In this document: one piece after another, positions 51,176 through 60,009 of the stretch
Numbering within the stretch: position 1 is the stretch's first letter
How the letters are laid out: each line of letters begins with the position of its first letter
Assembly: GCA_964533735.1 (NCBI GenBank)
Contig: CAZHMD010000004.1
Span: 1-64,000, forward strand
Reading direction: 5' to 3'
Length of the DNA stretch: 64,000 nt
DNA from: UBA6107 sp964533735
GTDB taxonomy: Bacteria; Chloroflexota; Anaerolineae; Anaerolineales; Anaerolineaceae
Notes under the pieces: generated by a model
Database searches by the model: none
Told to the model about the DNA's origin: nothing
Seen by the model: only the letters and a program-made list of their open reading frames with translations
Made by a program: the position numbers and the translations under genes

Positions 51176-53104
51176 ATGCAAGGTCATGGAATGCGCCGCC
51201 TGGCAAACGCGCCAGATGAGATCCCTGAAGTTTCGTGGGATTTGTTAAAACGTGTGCTTACGTATGCTAAACCATATCGTTTAAAGTTGTTCTTTCTGCT
51301 TGTTTTGATCATGGTTGGTATTGGGCTTTCACTACTCTCTCCTCTGATCGTGCGCGAACTCATCGATAAAGCCATTCCAGCCAAAAACATGGAAAGTTTG
51401 ATCCTGTTAGCTTCGGGATTACTGGCATTACCTGCGGTAACAGGAGTGGTCAATGTCATTCAACGGCGCCTTAGCGTTGCTGTCGGTGAAGGCGTGATCT
51501 ATGACCTGCGCCTGGCATTGTATTCCGGTCTGCAGCGTATGTCCCTGCGCTTTTTCACCAATACCAAGGTCGGCGAATTGATGAGCCGGCTGAACAACGA
51601 TGTGGTCGGGGCACAAAACGCCATCAGCAGCACCCTGGTGGACCTGATCACCAATGTTATCCAGGTGGTTGCCACGCTCGCGGTAATGTTCTCCCTGGAT
51701 TGGCGCATGACGTTGATCAGCGTGGTGATCTTCCCGCTTTTCATCATTGCGGTACGCAAGCTAAGCAACCGCCTGCGGGATATCGTGAGGCGTCAAATGG
51801 TGGCGAACGCTCAGATGAATGCCATGATGAACGAGACCTTGAATATCGGCGGGGCATTGTTGGTGAAGTTGTTTGGGCGCCAGAAGCTGGAAGTGGACCG
51901 CTTCGGTCACCGTGCCGGGCAGGTCAAACAGGCAGGGGTGGACCGCGCGCTGGTGGGTTCGATCTTCATGGGCATTGTTGGCCTGGTGGCCGCGGTAGGA
52001 ACAGCCCTCGTATACGGTTTCGGCGGCTATTTCGTCATCAAAGGGGCGATGACGGTTGGTTTGATCGTCGCCTTTGGCTCTTACCTCGGCGGATTGTACG
52101 GCGCTTTCAGGCAGCTCGCCAACGCGCCAATGGAATTTGCCACCTCGGTGGTCAGTTTTGAGCGCGTTTTTGAGGTAATCGACCTGCCGCTGGAGATCAA
52201 GGATAAAACGGATGCTGTTGTTCTAAAAGAAACCAAAGGCGGCATCGTTTTTGATGATGTTACCTTTAGTTACCAGCAGGGCGACGAGCACTTCCTCAGT
52301 GATGTGCGCAGGTATGGCAGTATGGACTCAGTGTCGACCGCACTTTCAGCGGACGAACCTGTGGAAAAAGTAGAGGAACTCCACCACAGCCAGGCGAGAG
52401 GAAACGCGCTTGAACATGTTAGTTTCAGGGTGGAACCCGGGCAGTTGGTTGCCCTTGTTGGACCCAGCGGAGCTGGCAAGACCACGTTGACCTACCTAAT
52501 TCCCCGTCTTTACGACCCCAGTTCTGGTCGCATCCTGATCGATGGCGTTGACCTGCGGGATGTGACACTGGAATCCCTTGCAGAACAAATCGGTATGGTG
52601 ACGCAGGAAACTTACCTGTTCCACGATACCATCCGCACCAACCTGCTGTATTCCAAGCTGGACGCCACACAAGAGGAGTTGGAGGCAGCCTGCAAAGCTG
52701 CCAATATCCATCACTTCATCGCTGACTTGCCGGATGGGTATGACACTATAGTGGGGGAACGCGGGTACCGGCTAAGCGGCGGAGAAAAGCAGCGCATCGC
52801 TCTTGCGCGCGTGATCCTTAAAGACCCGCGTATCCTGGTGTTAGACGAAGCTACCAGCAGCCTGGATAGTGAATCTGAGGCTTTGATCCAGGATGCCCTG
52901 CAGCGGGTGATGTCCAACCGTACCAGCATCGTCATTGCGCACCGTCTGAGTACTATCCTGGCAGCAGACCTGATATTGGTGGTGGACCGCGGCGGCATCG
53001 TTGAACGCGGAACGCACAAAGAACTGCTGGCGCAAAAAGGACTGTATGCCCAGTTGTACCGCAAGCAATTTAAAAAATCTGCGACGGAGACAGTGGAAGC
53101 CTAA
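51176..53104 (+). CDS. ABC exporter (fused membrane and ATPase domains)
   Basis: A 642-aa half-transporter: six membrane helices (~35-330), then an ATPase domain with Walker A GPSGAGKTT (429-437), signature LSGGEKQR (533-540) and Walker B ILVLDEAT (553-560), giving a homodimeric exporter of lipids or drugs (MsbA/LmrA class). An unusual ~40-residue insertion, acidic and Ser-rich, lies at ~369-408 between VTFSYQQ and the ALEHVSF strand, just before Walker A. It may affect nucleotide-domain contacts. ATG with GGAG upstream. Single gene, with a cysteine-rich gene converging on its end 11 bp away. Confidence 0.93.
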   Translation: MQGHGMRRLANAPDEIPEVSWDLLKRVLTYAKPYRLKLFFLLVLIMVGIGLSLLSPLIVRELIDKAIPAKNMESLILLASGLLALPAVTGVVNVIQRRLSVAVGEGVIYDLRLALYSGLQRMSLRFFTNTKVGELMSRLNNDVVGAQNAISSTLVDLITNVIQVVATLAVMFSLDWRMTLISVVIFPLFIIAVRKLSNRLRDIVRRQMVANAQMNAMMNETLNIGGALLVKLFGRQKLEVDRFGHRAGQVKQAGVDRALVGSIFMGIVGLVAAVGTALVYGFGGYFVIKGAMTVGLIVAFGSYLGGLYGAFRQLANAPMEFATSVVSFERVFEVIDLPLEIKDKTDAVVLKETKGGIVFDDVTFSYQQGDEHFLSDVRRYGSMDSVSTALSADEPVEKVEELHHSQARGNALEHVSFRVEPGQLVALVGPSGAGKTTLTYLIPRLYDPSSGRILIDGVDLRDVTLESLAEQIGMVTQETYLFHDTIRTNLLYSKLDATQEELEAACKAANIHHFIADLPDGYDTIVGERGYRLSGGEKQRIALARVILKDPRILVLDEATSSLDSESEALIQDALQRVMSNRTSIVIAHRLSTILAADLILVVDRGGIVERGTHKELLAQKGLYAQLYRKQFKKSATETVEA

Positions 53105-53115
53105 TCCCTTTGGCT

Positions 53116-53796
53116 TTACAGATACGGGGGGAATCTTTTTAATGTAGTCGCATCCACGCGCCTGATCTTTTCAGATTTTGGGCTCACCAGGTACCACTTA
53201 CCGTTGCGGTGCAAGAGCGGGAAACGCTGGTTATTTGCTGCGTAATGGTCGCGTGTTTCTTCAGAAAGAAGCGCGTAACTGTCCAAATCTTCAAGCCAGA
53301 CGGAAAACAGCTTGTCATAGGTCTGAATGAATTCACTGCGGTAAGCGTCGGTCACCTGGTCGAGGTGGCTGAGCACCCAGCACTTGTCTGTGAATTCCCA
53401 GTCGTACACCAGCCCGATAAACCGAAAATCTGAGGTGATGTAGGGGAAGAACGGGAACTGGCGGCAGCTGGTGGCACGGTACTCGCGCTCGCAGAAGGCG
53501 GGTCCTTTGCACGCCAATAAAAAGAGGTGATGAGGGGTCAGGTTCAACAATTCCATTGGGTTTACCGGTTCATCCACGCACTCGTTGCCGCGCCATTTGT
53601 GCCACAGGCGCGTGTTCGCGCGCAGGTATTCCCATTCGCTACGGTATGCCACCGGAACAGCGTGGCAGATATCACAGCAGAAGGGCTTGCGGTGCGGATT
53701 ATGGACCATGCATTCCAGCCCGCAATCTATATTCGTGGTTGGCGCGTGGAAATGGTCGAATAAATTGCGAAAATCAACTTGTGGCGGAGTACTCAT
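53116..53796 (-). CDS. cysteine-rich 226-aa protein of unknown function
   Basis: A soluble protein with clustered cysteines: IDCGLECMVHNP, FCCDICHAVP, and later ACKGPAFCEREYRATSCRQFPFFPYI. The spacing recalls YkgJ-type metal-binding (CxxCxxCC) proteins without matching exactly, so iron or zinc binding is only plausible. The ATG has no ribosome site but is preceded by TACAAT at a 6-base distance, as for a leaderless mRNA. Confidence 0.6.
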   Translation of the reverse strand: MSTPPQVDFRNLFDHFHAPTTNIDCGLECMVHNPHRKPFCCDICHAVPVAYRSEWEYLRANTRLWHKWRGNECVDEPVNPMELLNLTPHHLFLLACKGPAFCEREYRATSCRQFPFFPYITSDFRFIGLVYDWEFTDKCWVLSHLDQVTDAYRSEFIQTYDKLFSVWLEDLDSYALLSEETRDHYAANNQRFPLLHRNGKWYLVSPKSEKIRRVDATTLKRFPPYL

Positions 53797-53832
53797 GGGT
53801 AAATTGTACCCGATGGCGGATGGAGTATAGCA

Positions 53833-53856
53833 AACAACCCGCTATGGCGGGTTGTT
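53833..53856 (-). terminator. hairpin terminator of the MFS gene
   Basis: AACAACCCGC (53833-53842), loop TATG, GCGGGTTGTT (53847-53856), a perfect 10-bp stem. On the minus strand the stem ends in TTGTTTGC, so it most likely ends the MFS gene at 53878. It lies next to the leaderless start of the cysteine-rich gene. Confidence 0.65.
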
Positions 53857-53877
53857 GGTGGGTAACATTTTGATGTC

Positions 53878-55137
53878 TTATGCTGATGCTGATTCGGCGT
53901 TATCCGGAGCAGCAGCAGGGGCAGGGGCGAAGCGCTCCTGTTTACCCAGGCGGGCATGCAGGGCAAAGAAACCCATGGCTGAAATGGCGCACAGTACCCC
54001 GCCGATGTACCAAAGCAGGTTGGGGTTGTAGTTGTCAAGGATAACGCCGGCCAGTCCCGGTCCAACAGTGGCAGGGATCATCCAGGTCATGCCGAACACT
54101 CCCATGTAGCGACCGCGCATCTCTTCAGGAGCGAAGTTAGTGGCGATCGTCTGGCTGGTGGGAACCACCAGCATTTCTCCGATGGTGACCACAATAATGG
54201 CTGCCACGAACATCCAGTACTGCCCCACAAAGCCGAACATACTGAACCCGACCATATAGAAAAGGGTGCCCAGCGCCATAACCGCAAAAGGTGGTTTCTT
54301 CTTGATGTAACGCGTGACGCTGAACTGGAAAATGATCACAATGATGGCGGAGGCAGTCAGCATAAAACCGTAGCCCTGAGGATCAATGCCATGATTATCC
54401 CTCAGGTAGACAGAAAGCGAATTGTACATTTGCTGGTAAACAATACCCATCAACATGCCAGCCACAAGGAAAGCCATGAACGCCCAGTTGCGCAGCACCT
54501 TGGTATAACCGGCAAAGGTCTTTAAGATTCCTTCGGGTATGTGATCCGGGTGTGGTTCCGGTTTGGTTTCGGAAATGAGTAAGTAGAAGAGCAGCGCGAC
54601 CACGCAGCTGATGATGGCGTCGATGATGAAGAGCGCAAGGAACGACTTGCCTGCCACGAATCCGCCGATGGTGGGTCCGATAATCCAGGCCATATTGCCG
54701 ACAACGCGAAGAACGCCAAAACCCTCCTGGCGTTTATTTTCCGGCAGAATGTCCGCGATCATCGCGCCATGCGCTGGCCCAGCGATATCTGAAAGCAATC
54801 CGATGCCAATAGCGAGAGGAATGAGAACGGAGAATTCATTAACAAAACCAAGTGAGAGGGTACTGAGTGCACTAAAGACCAGCCCGCCGATGATCAGTTT
54901 TCGCCGCCCGAACTTGTCTGTCAATGCGCCACCGATCATTTGCCCGAATAATCCAGAAATGGCAAACAATCCGAGAACAATGCCGGCTTCCGTCATCCCC
55001 ACACCAAACTTCTGGGTGATGTAGAGGGCGAAAAATGGGAACAACATCGTTCCGCCCACATGGTCAATGAAAGACACGCCGACCACTAGCCAGAACTTGC
55101 GCGGGAATTCCTTGTAAATTTTCCTGAGGTTAAACAT
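53878..55137 (-). CDS. MFS transporter
   Basis: A 419-aa major facilitator protein with 12 helices. The loop motif between helices 2 and 3 (GGALTDKFGRRKLIIGG) is intact, and LSDIAGPAHGAMIADILPENKRQEGFGVLRVVGNMAWIIGPTIGG is typical of multidrug-efflux MFS proteins (MdtH-like). The C-terminus is Ala/Pro-rich. I use the ATG at 55137, ten bases after AGGAAG, because earlier frames lack a site. The substrate is unknown. Confidence 0.88.
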   Translation of the reverse strand: MFNLRKIYKEFPRKFWLVVGVSFIDHVGGTMLFPFFALYITQKFGVGMTEAGIVLGLFAISGLFGQMIGGALTDKFGRRKLIIGGLVFSALSTLSLGFVNEFSVLIPLAIGIGLLSDIAGPAHGAMIADILPENKRQEGFGVLRVVGNMAWIIGPTIGGFVAGKSFLALFIIDAIISCVVALLFYLLISETKPEPHPDHIPEGILKTFAGYTKVLRNWAFMAFLVAGMLMGIVYQQMYNSLSVYLRDNHGIDPQGYGFMLTASAIIVIIFQFSVTRYIKKKPPFAVMALGTLFYMVGFSMFGFVGQYWMFVAAIIVVTIGEMLVVPTSQTIATNFAPEEMRGRYMGVFGMTWMIPATVGPGLAGVILDNYNPNLLWYIGGVLCAISAMGFFALHARLGKQERFAPAPAAAPDNAESASA

Positions 55138-55340
55138 AGTACTTCCTGTTCCTGTTTTCCATATCTGGCAAATCATAGCACCAAAGCGCAAAAACGGACG
55201 TTTTACATACGAACTATCGGGCGCAAAGGTCGCAATACAACGAAAGGTAATTATCCGTCCGTAAACTTAAAACCAGATTAATTATTTTCAATTTGAGTAC
55301 AATTAACTCTCGATACCATTTTGTTTTTGGAGGGATGTCC

Positions 55341-56129
55341 ATGGTGAAACAGGCAGTCGCTGCAATAAGTGATGTTAAGAAAAAGTGGGTTTTCATTGTT
55401 CTGGGGGGTATCCTGTTGCTGGCAGGCAGCGTGTACGGCGCGGACTGGATGAATTATTTCAACAAAACCTCCAGTTTATACCCGGCAATTGCTAAACCGT
55501 GCATCACCTTACTGGCTTTCCTGCTGGTGCTCATGGCAGGCAAGGATAAATTAGAGCGCAAGGATTGGACATTGCTCCTGATGGCTTTCCTGTGCATGCT
55601 GCCGACCGATATCCTCATGAGCCTGGTGGTGGTTGACCCCAACCTGGGGGTAGGCGGATGGGTATTCATGGTGGGCGGCGGGCTTTCTGTGCTCGCGCAC
55701 TTGTTCCTCATCATCCGTGTGGGACGCGGATTGGGATACCTCAAACATTTCAAACTCTCCGAGATCTGGCTGCCGGTGCTCATCTACGCTTCAGCAGTGG
55801 TGGTGCTTCTGGTGTTGTGGCAGGATGTTGTACGCGTGGGGCATGCTGTGATCGGCCCAATCTACACGGCATTCTTCTGCACCACCATGTGGTTTGCCTG
55901 GGAGACGGTGCGCCGCAAGTTATACCCTCGTCCGAATGCGCTGATGGTGGCAATTGCCGCCACCTGCTGGTATGCCACAGAAATCCTGGGTGAAGTCTAT
56001 AACCTGCAAATCGGCAATGTCTCGCAGATATTTTTTGGCCTGGTATGGGTATTCTATGGGGCGAATGTGGTTTTATGGGCGCTCAGCGGATACCGTTGGA
56101 AAGTGGCAGGAAAAAACTCAGCAGATTAA
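55341..56129 (+). CDS. YhhN-like (lysoplasmalogenase-type) membrane protein
   Basis: A 262-aa protein with about eight membrane helices. The stretches AIAKPCITLLAFLLVL, LLMAFLCMLPTDILMS and GGWVFMVGGGLSVLAHLFLIIRV follow the YhhN family pattern; eukaryotic TMEM86 members hydrolyse lysoplasmalogens. The fit is moderate, so family membership is probable rather than certain. The ATG at 55341 lies seven bases after GGAGG; another ATG six bases earlier is too close to the site. The 3' end overlaps the converging aminotransferase by 4 bp. Confidence 0.65.
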   Translation: MVKQAVAAISDVKKKWVFIVLGGILLLAGSVYGADWMNYFNKTSSLYPAIAKPCITLLAFLLVLMAGKDKLERKDWTLLLMAFLCMLPTDILMSLVVVDPNLGVGGWVFMVGGGLSVLAHLFLIIRVGRGLGYLKHFKLSEIWLPVLIYASAVVVLLVLWQDVVRVGHAVIGPIYTAFFCTTMWFAWETVRRKLYPRPNALMVAIAATCWYATEILGEVYNLQIGNVSQIFFGLVWVFYGANVVLWALSGYRWKVAGKNSAD

Positions 56130-57289
56130 TTGGCTACCAGAGGTAGCAATAGTTTTAATGCCTTAACCAGGGTATCTATGTCTTCCCCGGTGTTGTATCC
56201 CTGCACAGAAATGCGAATGAACTGCCTATCCTGCCATTGAATGAGGGGAACTTCAATTTTAAATTCATCGTATAATCGACTCTTAAGAACTTCCAGGTTG
56301 GAATTCGGGATTGGAGCGATTGCCATTTGATTGTAGAAGTCTGAATCAAGGGGATACAACGAGGGCATTTTCACCAGCTCACATATTTGTTCGAGACCGT
56401 TGCGTAAAAGCGAGTGGCAGCTCTTGCGGACAGATTCCCAATCGTGATCCTGCATGAATTGAAGGGCTGACGGAACTGCCAAAGCTGCAGCCGGGTCTCT
56501 AGTGCCCGTCCACTGCAAGATGTCAATAAATCGAGACCCCGTTGTCGTCAGCGGTGTTGGGTTGTACCCCCAGCTTACGATCAATGGATCAATGAGGTGC
56601 TGCAGTTCTTTTCGAACATACAAGAACGCAGCTCCTTTGGGGCTCATCATCCATTTGTGGCAGTTACCAAACACCATATCGGCATCAAGTTTTTGAAGGT
56701 CAACCGGGATTTGCCCCGGGGAATGCGCCGCGTCGATTATTGTCAGTATGCCCACCTTCCTGGCAAGCTGGCAGATTTTTTCGACAGGCATTCGTAATGC
56801 CGTTGGTGAAGTAATGTGGCTTAAATAAATCACCTTTGTCCGCGGTGTGACTCCCCGCCAGAATTGGTTAACGATTTCCTCTTGAGAATTCACTGGTAAC
56901 CGGAGTGGCTGCCGGATATAGCTTGCGCCAGTTTTACCGCAGAGAAATTCCCAGGTGTAGTCACATGCGCCATATTCGTGATCGCTGGATAGGATTTCAT
57001 CTCCGGGTTCGAATTGCAGTGACCGGGCAATGATATTTAGGCCCTGGGTTGCGTTAATGATGTATATAATGTCTTCTGCGTCGGCATGGATATAAGCCCC
57101 TAATATTGCACGTGATGCATACAATAACTGGTCATATTCTCTTCCCAGGAAACGCACGGGTTGTTTTTCGAGGCGATACTGCCAATCTTGATAGACCTCG
57201 AAAACAGATTTGGGGGTGGCACCAAAAGAGCCGTGATTCAAAAAGATGACTGAGGGATCAAGTAAAAAGAATTCTTTGAGATTAGGCAT
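56126..57289 (-). CDS. class V aminotransferase-fold protein (isopenicillin-N epimerase-like)
   Basis: A 387-aa PLP enzyme. The cofactor Lys212 is in NCHKWMMSPKGAAFLYV, preceded by ILTIIDAAHSPGQ with the PLP-contacting Asp186 and His189, and the N-terminal VIFLNHGSFGATPK is typical of the IPNS-epimerase/CsdA-like branch. The reaction (epimerisation, cysteine desulfuration or transamination) cannot be told. No ribosome site is seen. TATAAT (57301-57296) ends six bases before the ATG, suggesting a leaderless mRNA. Confidence 0.85.
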   Translation of the reverse strand: MPNLKEFFLLDPSVIFLNHGSFGATPKSVFEVYQDWQYRLEKQPVRFLGREYDQLLYASRAILGAYIHADAEDIIYIINATQGLNIIARSLQFEPGDEILSSDHEYGACDYTWEFLCGKTGASYIRQPLRLPVNSQEEIVNQFWRGVTPRTKVIYLSHITSPTALRMPVEKICQLARKVGILTIIDAAHSPGQIPVDLQKLDADMVFGNCHKWMMSPKGAAFLYVRKELQHLIDPLIVSWGYNPTPLTTTGSRFIDILQWTGTRDPAAALAVPSALQFMQDHDWESVRKSCHSLLRNGLEQICELVKMPSLYPLDSDFYNQMAIAPIPNSNLEVLKSRLYDEFKIEVPLIQWQDRQFIRISVQGYNTGEDIDTLVKALKLLLPLVAN

Positions 57290-57326
57290 GAATAAATTAT
57301 AGTAGACCCGAGGTTTTTAATTGATA

Positions 57327-57360
57327 ATAGTGTATAGTGTATGGAATTGATGGACACTAT
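57327..57360. promoter_or_regulatory. triple ATAGTGT motif before the copper genes
   Basis: Two tandem copies of ATAGTGT (57327-57333, 57334-57340) and one inverted copy ACACTAT (57354-57360) lie between the divergent aminotransferase and the TauE/cupredoxin gene. The inverted pair (57334-57360, 13-bp spacer) has an operator-like layout. TATGAT (57386-57391) could be the downstream -10. A copper-responsive repressor is a natural guess, but the motif does not match the CopY or CsoR consensus. Confidence 0.5.
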
Positions 57361-57449
57361 TTAAGTGTTTACCAGTGGAACTTATTATGATATAAACGAG
57401 ATAATCAATTATTGAATAGGCAAGATTTTAGTGGTAGGTTTGAGGTCTT

Positions 57450-58514
57450 ATGGCAGCATTGTGGATTGCATTTATAACGGGTTTGACGACCGGCGGATTG
57501 AGCTGCATGGCAGTTCAAGGCGGTTTGTTGGCAAGTTCGCTCGCCAACCAGATCGAACAGGACCTCTCCGTTCCTAAAAGCAAAAAGAAAACTCAAAATA
57601 ACCGATCGCCACGCATTGCGCTGCCGATTGTGCTCTTCCTGGTGGCCAAATTGGCAGCTTACACACTTTTAGGGCTATTACTGGGTGGTATCGGCTCAGT
57701 ACTGCAATTGACCCCCACCATGCAGGCTATCCTGCAGTTTGTCATTGCCATATTCATGATTGGTAATGCCCTGCGCATGCTCAATGTGCATCCGATCTTT
57801 CGTTTCTTCTCGTTTGAGCCTCCAGCATCCGTTACGCGTTTCATCCGGAAAAAAGCCAAAAACAGCACCTCGCTCGTGACACCGATCTTCCTGGGCGTCC
57901 TGACCGTGTTGATCCCCTGCGGAGTGACACAGACCATGATGGCAGCCGCCATAGCCACAGGGAAACCCCTCCTCGGAGCAGCTTTGATGTTCGCCTTCGT
58001 CCTGGGAACATCCCCTGTTTTCTTCCTGCTCTCCTATTTTGCTACGAAACTAGGAGCACTGCTGGAAAAGAGGCTGGTACGTGTGGTCGCCATTGTTTTA
58101 ATTGTCCTCGGGATCCTGGCGGTGGATACCGGGCTCAACCTGCTTGGATCTCGAGTTTCACTTACCCGGGCTGCCGAGGCAGTCTTTAACCGGGACCAGG
58201 CTGGAGAAACCACCCGGACTCCGTTGGGTTCAGTTGCCGCATCACCTGGCACCATTATCCTTAACGCGGTCAATTCAGGTTACGAACCGCGTACCCTGCA
58301 CGCTCCAGCCAACACCGAGGTAACTCTTGAAATCGTAACGGATAACACCCGCTCCTGTTCGCGGGCATTCATCATCCCCGAGCTGAATTACCAGGTGCTG
58401 CTAAACGCCACCGGGGTTGAGTCAGTGAAAATCCCTGCACAGGAAGCGGGCAAGGTGATGGGGTTTACCTGCTCCATGGGCATGTATACCGGTGTTATCG
58501 TGTTCGACTTATAG
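57450..58514 (+). CDS. TauE/DsbD-like membrane protein with C-terminal cupredoxin-like domain
   Basis: A 354-aa protein. A six-helix TauE/SafE- or DsbD_2-like membrane domain (~1-235, with FLGVLTVLIPCGVTQTMMAAAIATGKPLLGAALMFAFVLGTSP) is followed by a cupredoxin-like domain (~265-354) ending GFTCSMGMYTGVIVFDL, where Cys and Met residues can bind copper, together with the SCSRAFIIPEL cysteine. The layout and the adjacent HMA gene indicate copper or other soft-metal handling at the membrane. The ATG is preceded by GAGG. Confidence 0.8.
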   Translation: MAALWIAFITGLTTGGLSCMAVQGGLLASSLANQIEQDLSVPKSKKKTQNNRSPRIALPIVLFLVAKLAAYTLLGLLLGGIGSVLQLTPTMQAILQFVIAIFMIGNALRMLNVHPIFRFFSFEPPASVTRFIRKKAKNSTSLVTPIFLGVLTVLIPCGVTQTMMAAAIATGKPLLGAALMFAFVLGTSPVFFLLSYFATKLGALLEKRLVRVVAIVLIVLGILAVDTGLNLLGSRVSLTRAAEAVFNRDQAGETTRTPLGSVAASPGTIILNAVNSGYEPRTLHAPANTEVTLEIVTDNTRSCSRAFIIPELNYQVLLNATGVESVKIPAQEAGKVMGFTCSMGMYTGVIVFDL

Positions 58515-58522
58515 GACTGATA

Positions 58523-58738
58523 ATGAAAAAAATCACTTTTAATATCACGGATATGCACTGCGTGAATTGCGCGATGACTTTGCAGTCTCTTGAAGATAAC
58601 CTGCCGGGTGTCAAACAGGTTGATGCGAGTTACCGCAGCGGGAAAATGGTGGTTGAGTATGATGACACTAAGTTATCGGTGGAACAGATCATCGCCGCCA
58701 CGCGCGAACTGGGTTACACAGCGGAAATACCCGTATAA
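58523..58738 (+). CDS. HMA-domain metallochaperone
   Basis: A 71-aa heavy-metal-associated domain protein with the binding motif MHCVNC (Cys13, Cys16) in a ferredoxin-like beta-alpha-beta-beta-alpha-beta fold, as in CopZ-type copper chaperones. It lies 8 bp after the TauE/cupredoxin gene and has AGGA before its ATG, so the two are co-transcribed. It probably carries Cu(I) to or from the membrane protein. No CopA ATPase is present in the window. Confidence 0.9.
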   Translation: MKKITFNITDMHCVNCAMTLQSLEDNLPGVKQVDASYRSGKMVVEYDDTKLSVEQIIAATRELGYTAEIPV

Positions 58739-58754
58739 CTTTTTTCCTTAATCG

Positions 58755-59261
58755 TTAAATCTTGCGCGAATCGTAAGCCCAGTGCAGCAGTGCCTGGCGC
58801 TGTTTGCGGCGGCAGTTTAGATCTCCCGGAAAGCAATGTTTGCGGAGTTGGGCGATGTGCCGGCTCATGGCTTTCCAGCGTTTTACCTGGCGCGCGTCAT
58901 CAGGGCAGCGCCTCCCCATGTAATAGCGGCAGTACCACTGGAACCAGCCGCGCGGGTCTTCTGCGTAGATCCAGCCTTTCATCTGCCAGTACCACAACGG
59001 TTTGGACGCGTTCACACCAAAAAAATTCAGTTCTGCAACATGCCTGTCAGGGTCAAGGCGGGCATTCTCAAACCAATCGGCGGGAAACTCATCCCGGCAG
59101 TCCGTGAGGTATTTACCCCCAAACACTCCCAATTCAAGCATTTCTTTTGGAGTTAATTCCGGATGAAAATCGGGATGGAAGTTCTGCCCGACCGGCTCTG
59201 TACGCCAGTAGGCATACCCCTGCTGCATTTGGTCGTTCACGATCACCTGGATGGGGTCCAT
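58755..59261 (-). CDS. 168-aa conserved protein of unknown function
   Basis: A soluble protein with a regular, Trp/Tyr-rich sequence (FHPELTPKEMLELGVFGGKYLTDC, NFFGVNASKPLWYWQMKGWIYAEDPRGWFQWYCRYYMGRRCPDDARQVKRW) and a C-terminal helical repeat of Arg and Cys (RKHCFPGDLNCRRKQRQALLHWAYDSRKI). I have the impression that close relatives occur in many bacteria, but I know no function. It has the ribosome site GGAGG. Confidence 0.7.
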   Translation of the reverse strand: MDPIQVIVNDQMQQGYAYWRTEPVGQNFHPDFHPELTPKEMLELGVFGGKYLTDCRDEFPADWFENARLDPDRHVAELNFFGVNASKPLWYWQMKGWIYAEDPRGWFQWYCRYYMGRRCPDDARQVKRWKAMSRHIAQLRKHCFPGDLNCRRKQRQALLHWAYDSRKI

Positions 59262-59343
59262 TTTTCCTCCTTACGACCATAGAAGACAATCAATATGCAT
59301 TTTCATTATACAATTTACCTATTACCTCCAAAGGAGTGATTCC

Positions 59344-60009
59344 ATGAGCGATCTATGCGGTGGGTTACTGGTGATACTGGGGACGTTGATTCTTATCGGG
59401 ATCCTCATCCTGGTGGTGAAAAAACGTAAAACAGAGTCCACCCAGTCCATCCAGATGCTGGCAACCAAAAAAGGCTGGAGATATGAGAAGGTAGAAGATC
59501 ACCTATCCTCGGGTTACCGCCTCCATGGTAGAGATTGGACATTTGAAGTTGTTAAATCAGCGACTATTCCACCCAGCAGCACTGGGTCATCTGAAATTAC
59601 ATCGGTCCCGCGCTGGTTTTCCGATCGGGTGGTTTTTGAACCCGGTATTCTGCTGATTGGACCCAAACAGCCCAATATTGAACTTGGGGGGATTGGGGAT
59701 GTGCTCAGGCAAACCATGCTGCGCCTGATGATCGGTGTTGGAGCAGATGATACCCAGGGAATCGAAGAAGCATTGATCGGGCGCAATGCGTTGCGTGAAC
59801 GTTACATGGTGTGGACCAACCAGGAAGAGAAAGCCCGCGATGTGATCACCGTTGTAGTGGAAAACGCACTCATTCAATTTCCTGGAAAAGTCCCCCCGGT
59901 GGTCAAGTTCAATTCAACCGGTTTGGAAGTAAAAGTGCTCACTCAAAAACTGGAGAGGCCCGAAGAAATTATTGGTCTTGTTGCGATTGGCGAGGCTTTT
60001 CTCGAATAA
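59344..60009 (+). CDS. single-pass membrane protein of unknown function
   Basis: A 221-aa protein: one N-terminal membrane helix (~6-26, GLLVILGTLILIGILILVV) followed by a cytoplasmic soluble domain with alternating strands (WRYEKVEDHLSSGYRLHGRDWTFEVVKS, RWFSDRVVFEPGILLIGP) and a C-terminal VVKFNSTGLEVKVLTQKL. I do not recognise the family. The ATG at 59344 follows AAAGGAGTGATTCC; a longer upstream frame is unsupported. Its 3' end overlaps the converging gene by 41 bp. Confidence 0.7.
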   Translation: MSDLCGGLLVILGTLILIGILILVVKKRKTESTQSIQMLATKKGWRYEKVEDHLSSGYRLHGRDWTFEVVKSATIPPSSTGSSEITSVPRWFSDRVVFEPGILLIGPKQPNIELGGIGDVLRQTMLRLMIGVGADDTQGIEEALIGRNALRERYMVWTNQEEKARDVITVVVENALIQFPGKVPPVVKFNSTGLEVKVLTQKLERPEEIIGLVAIGEAFLE

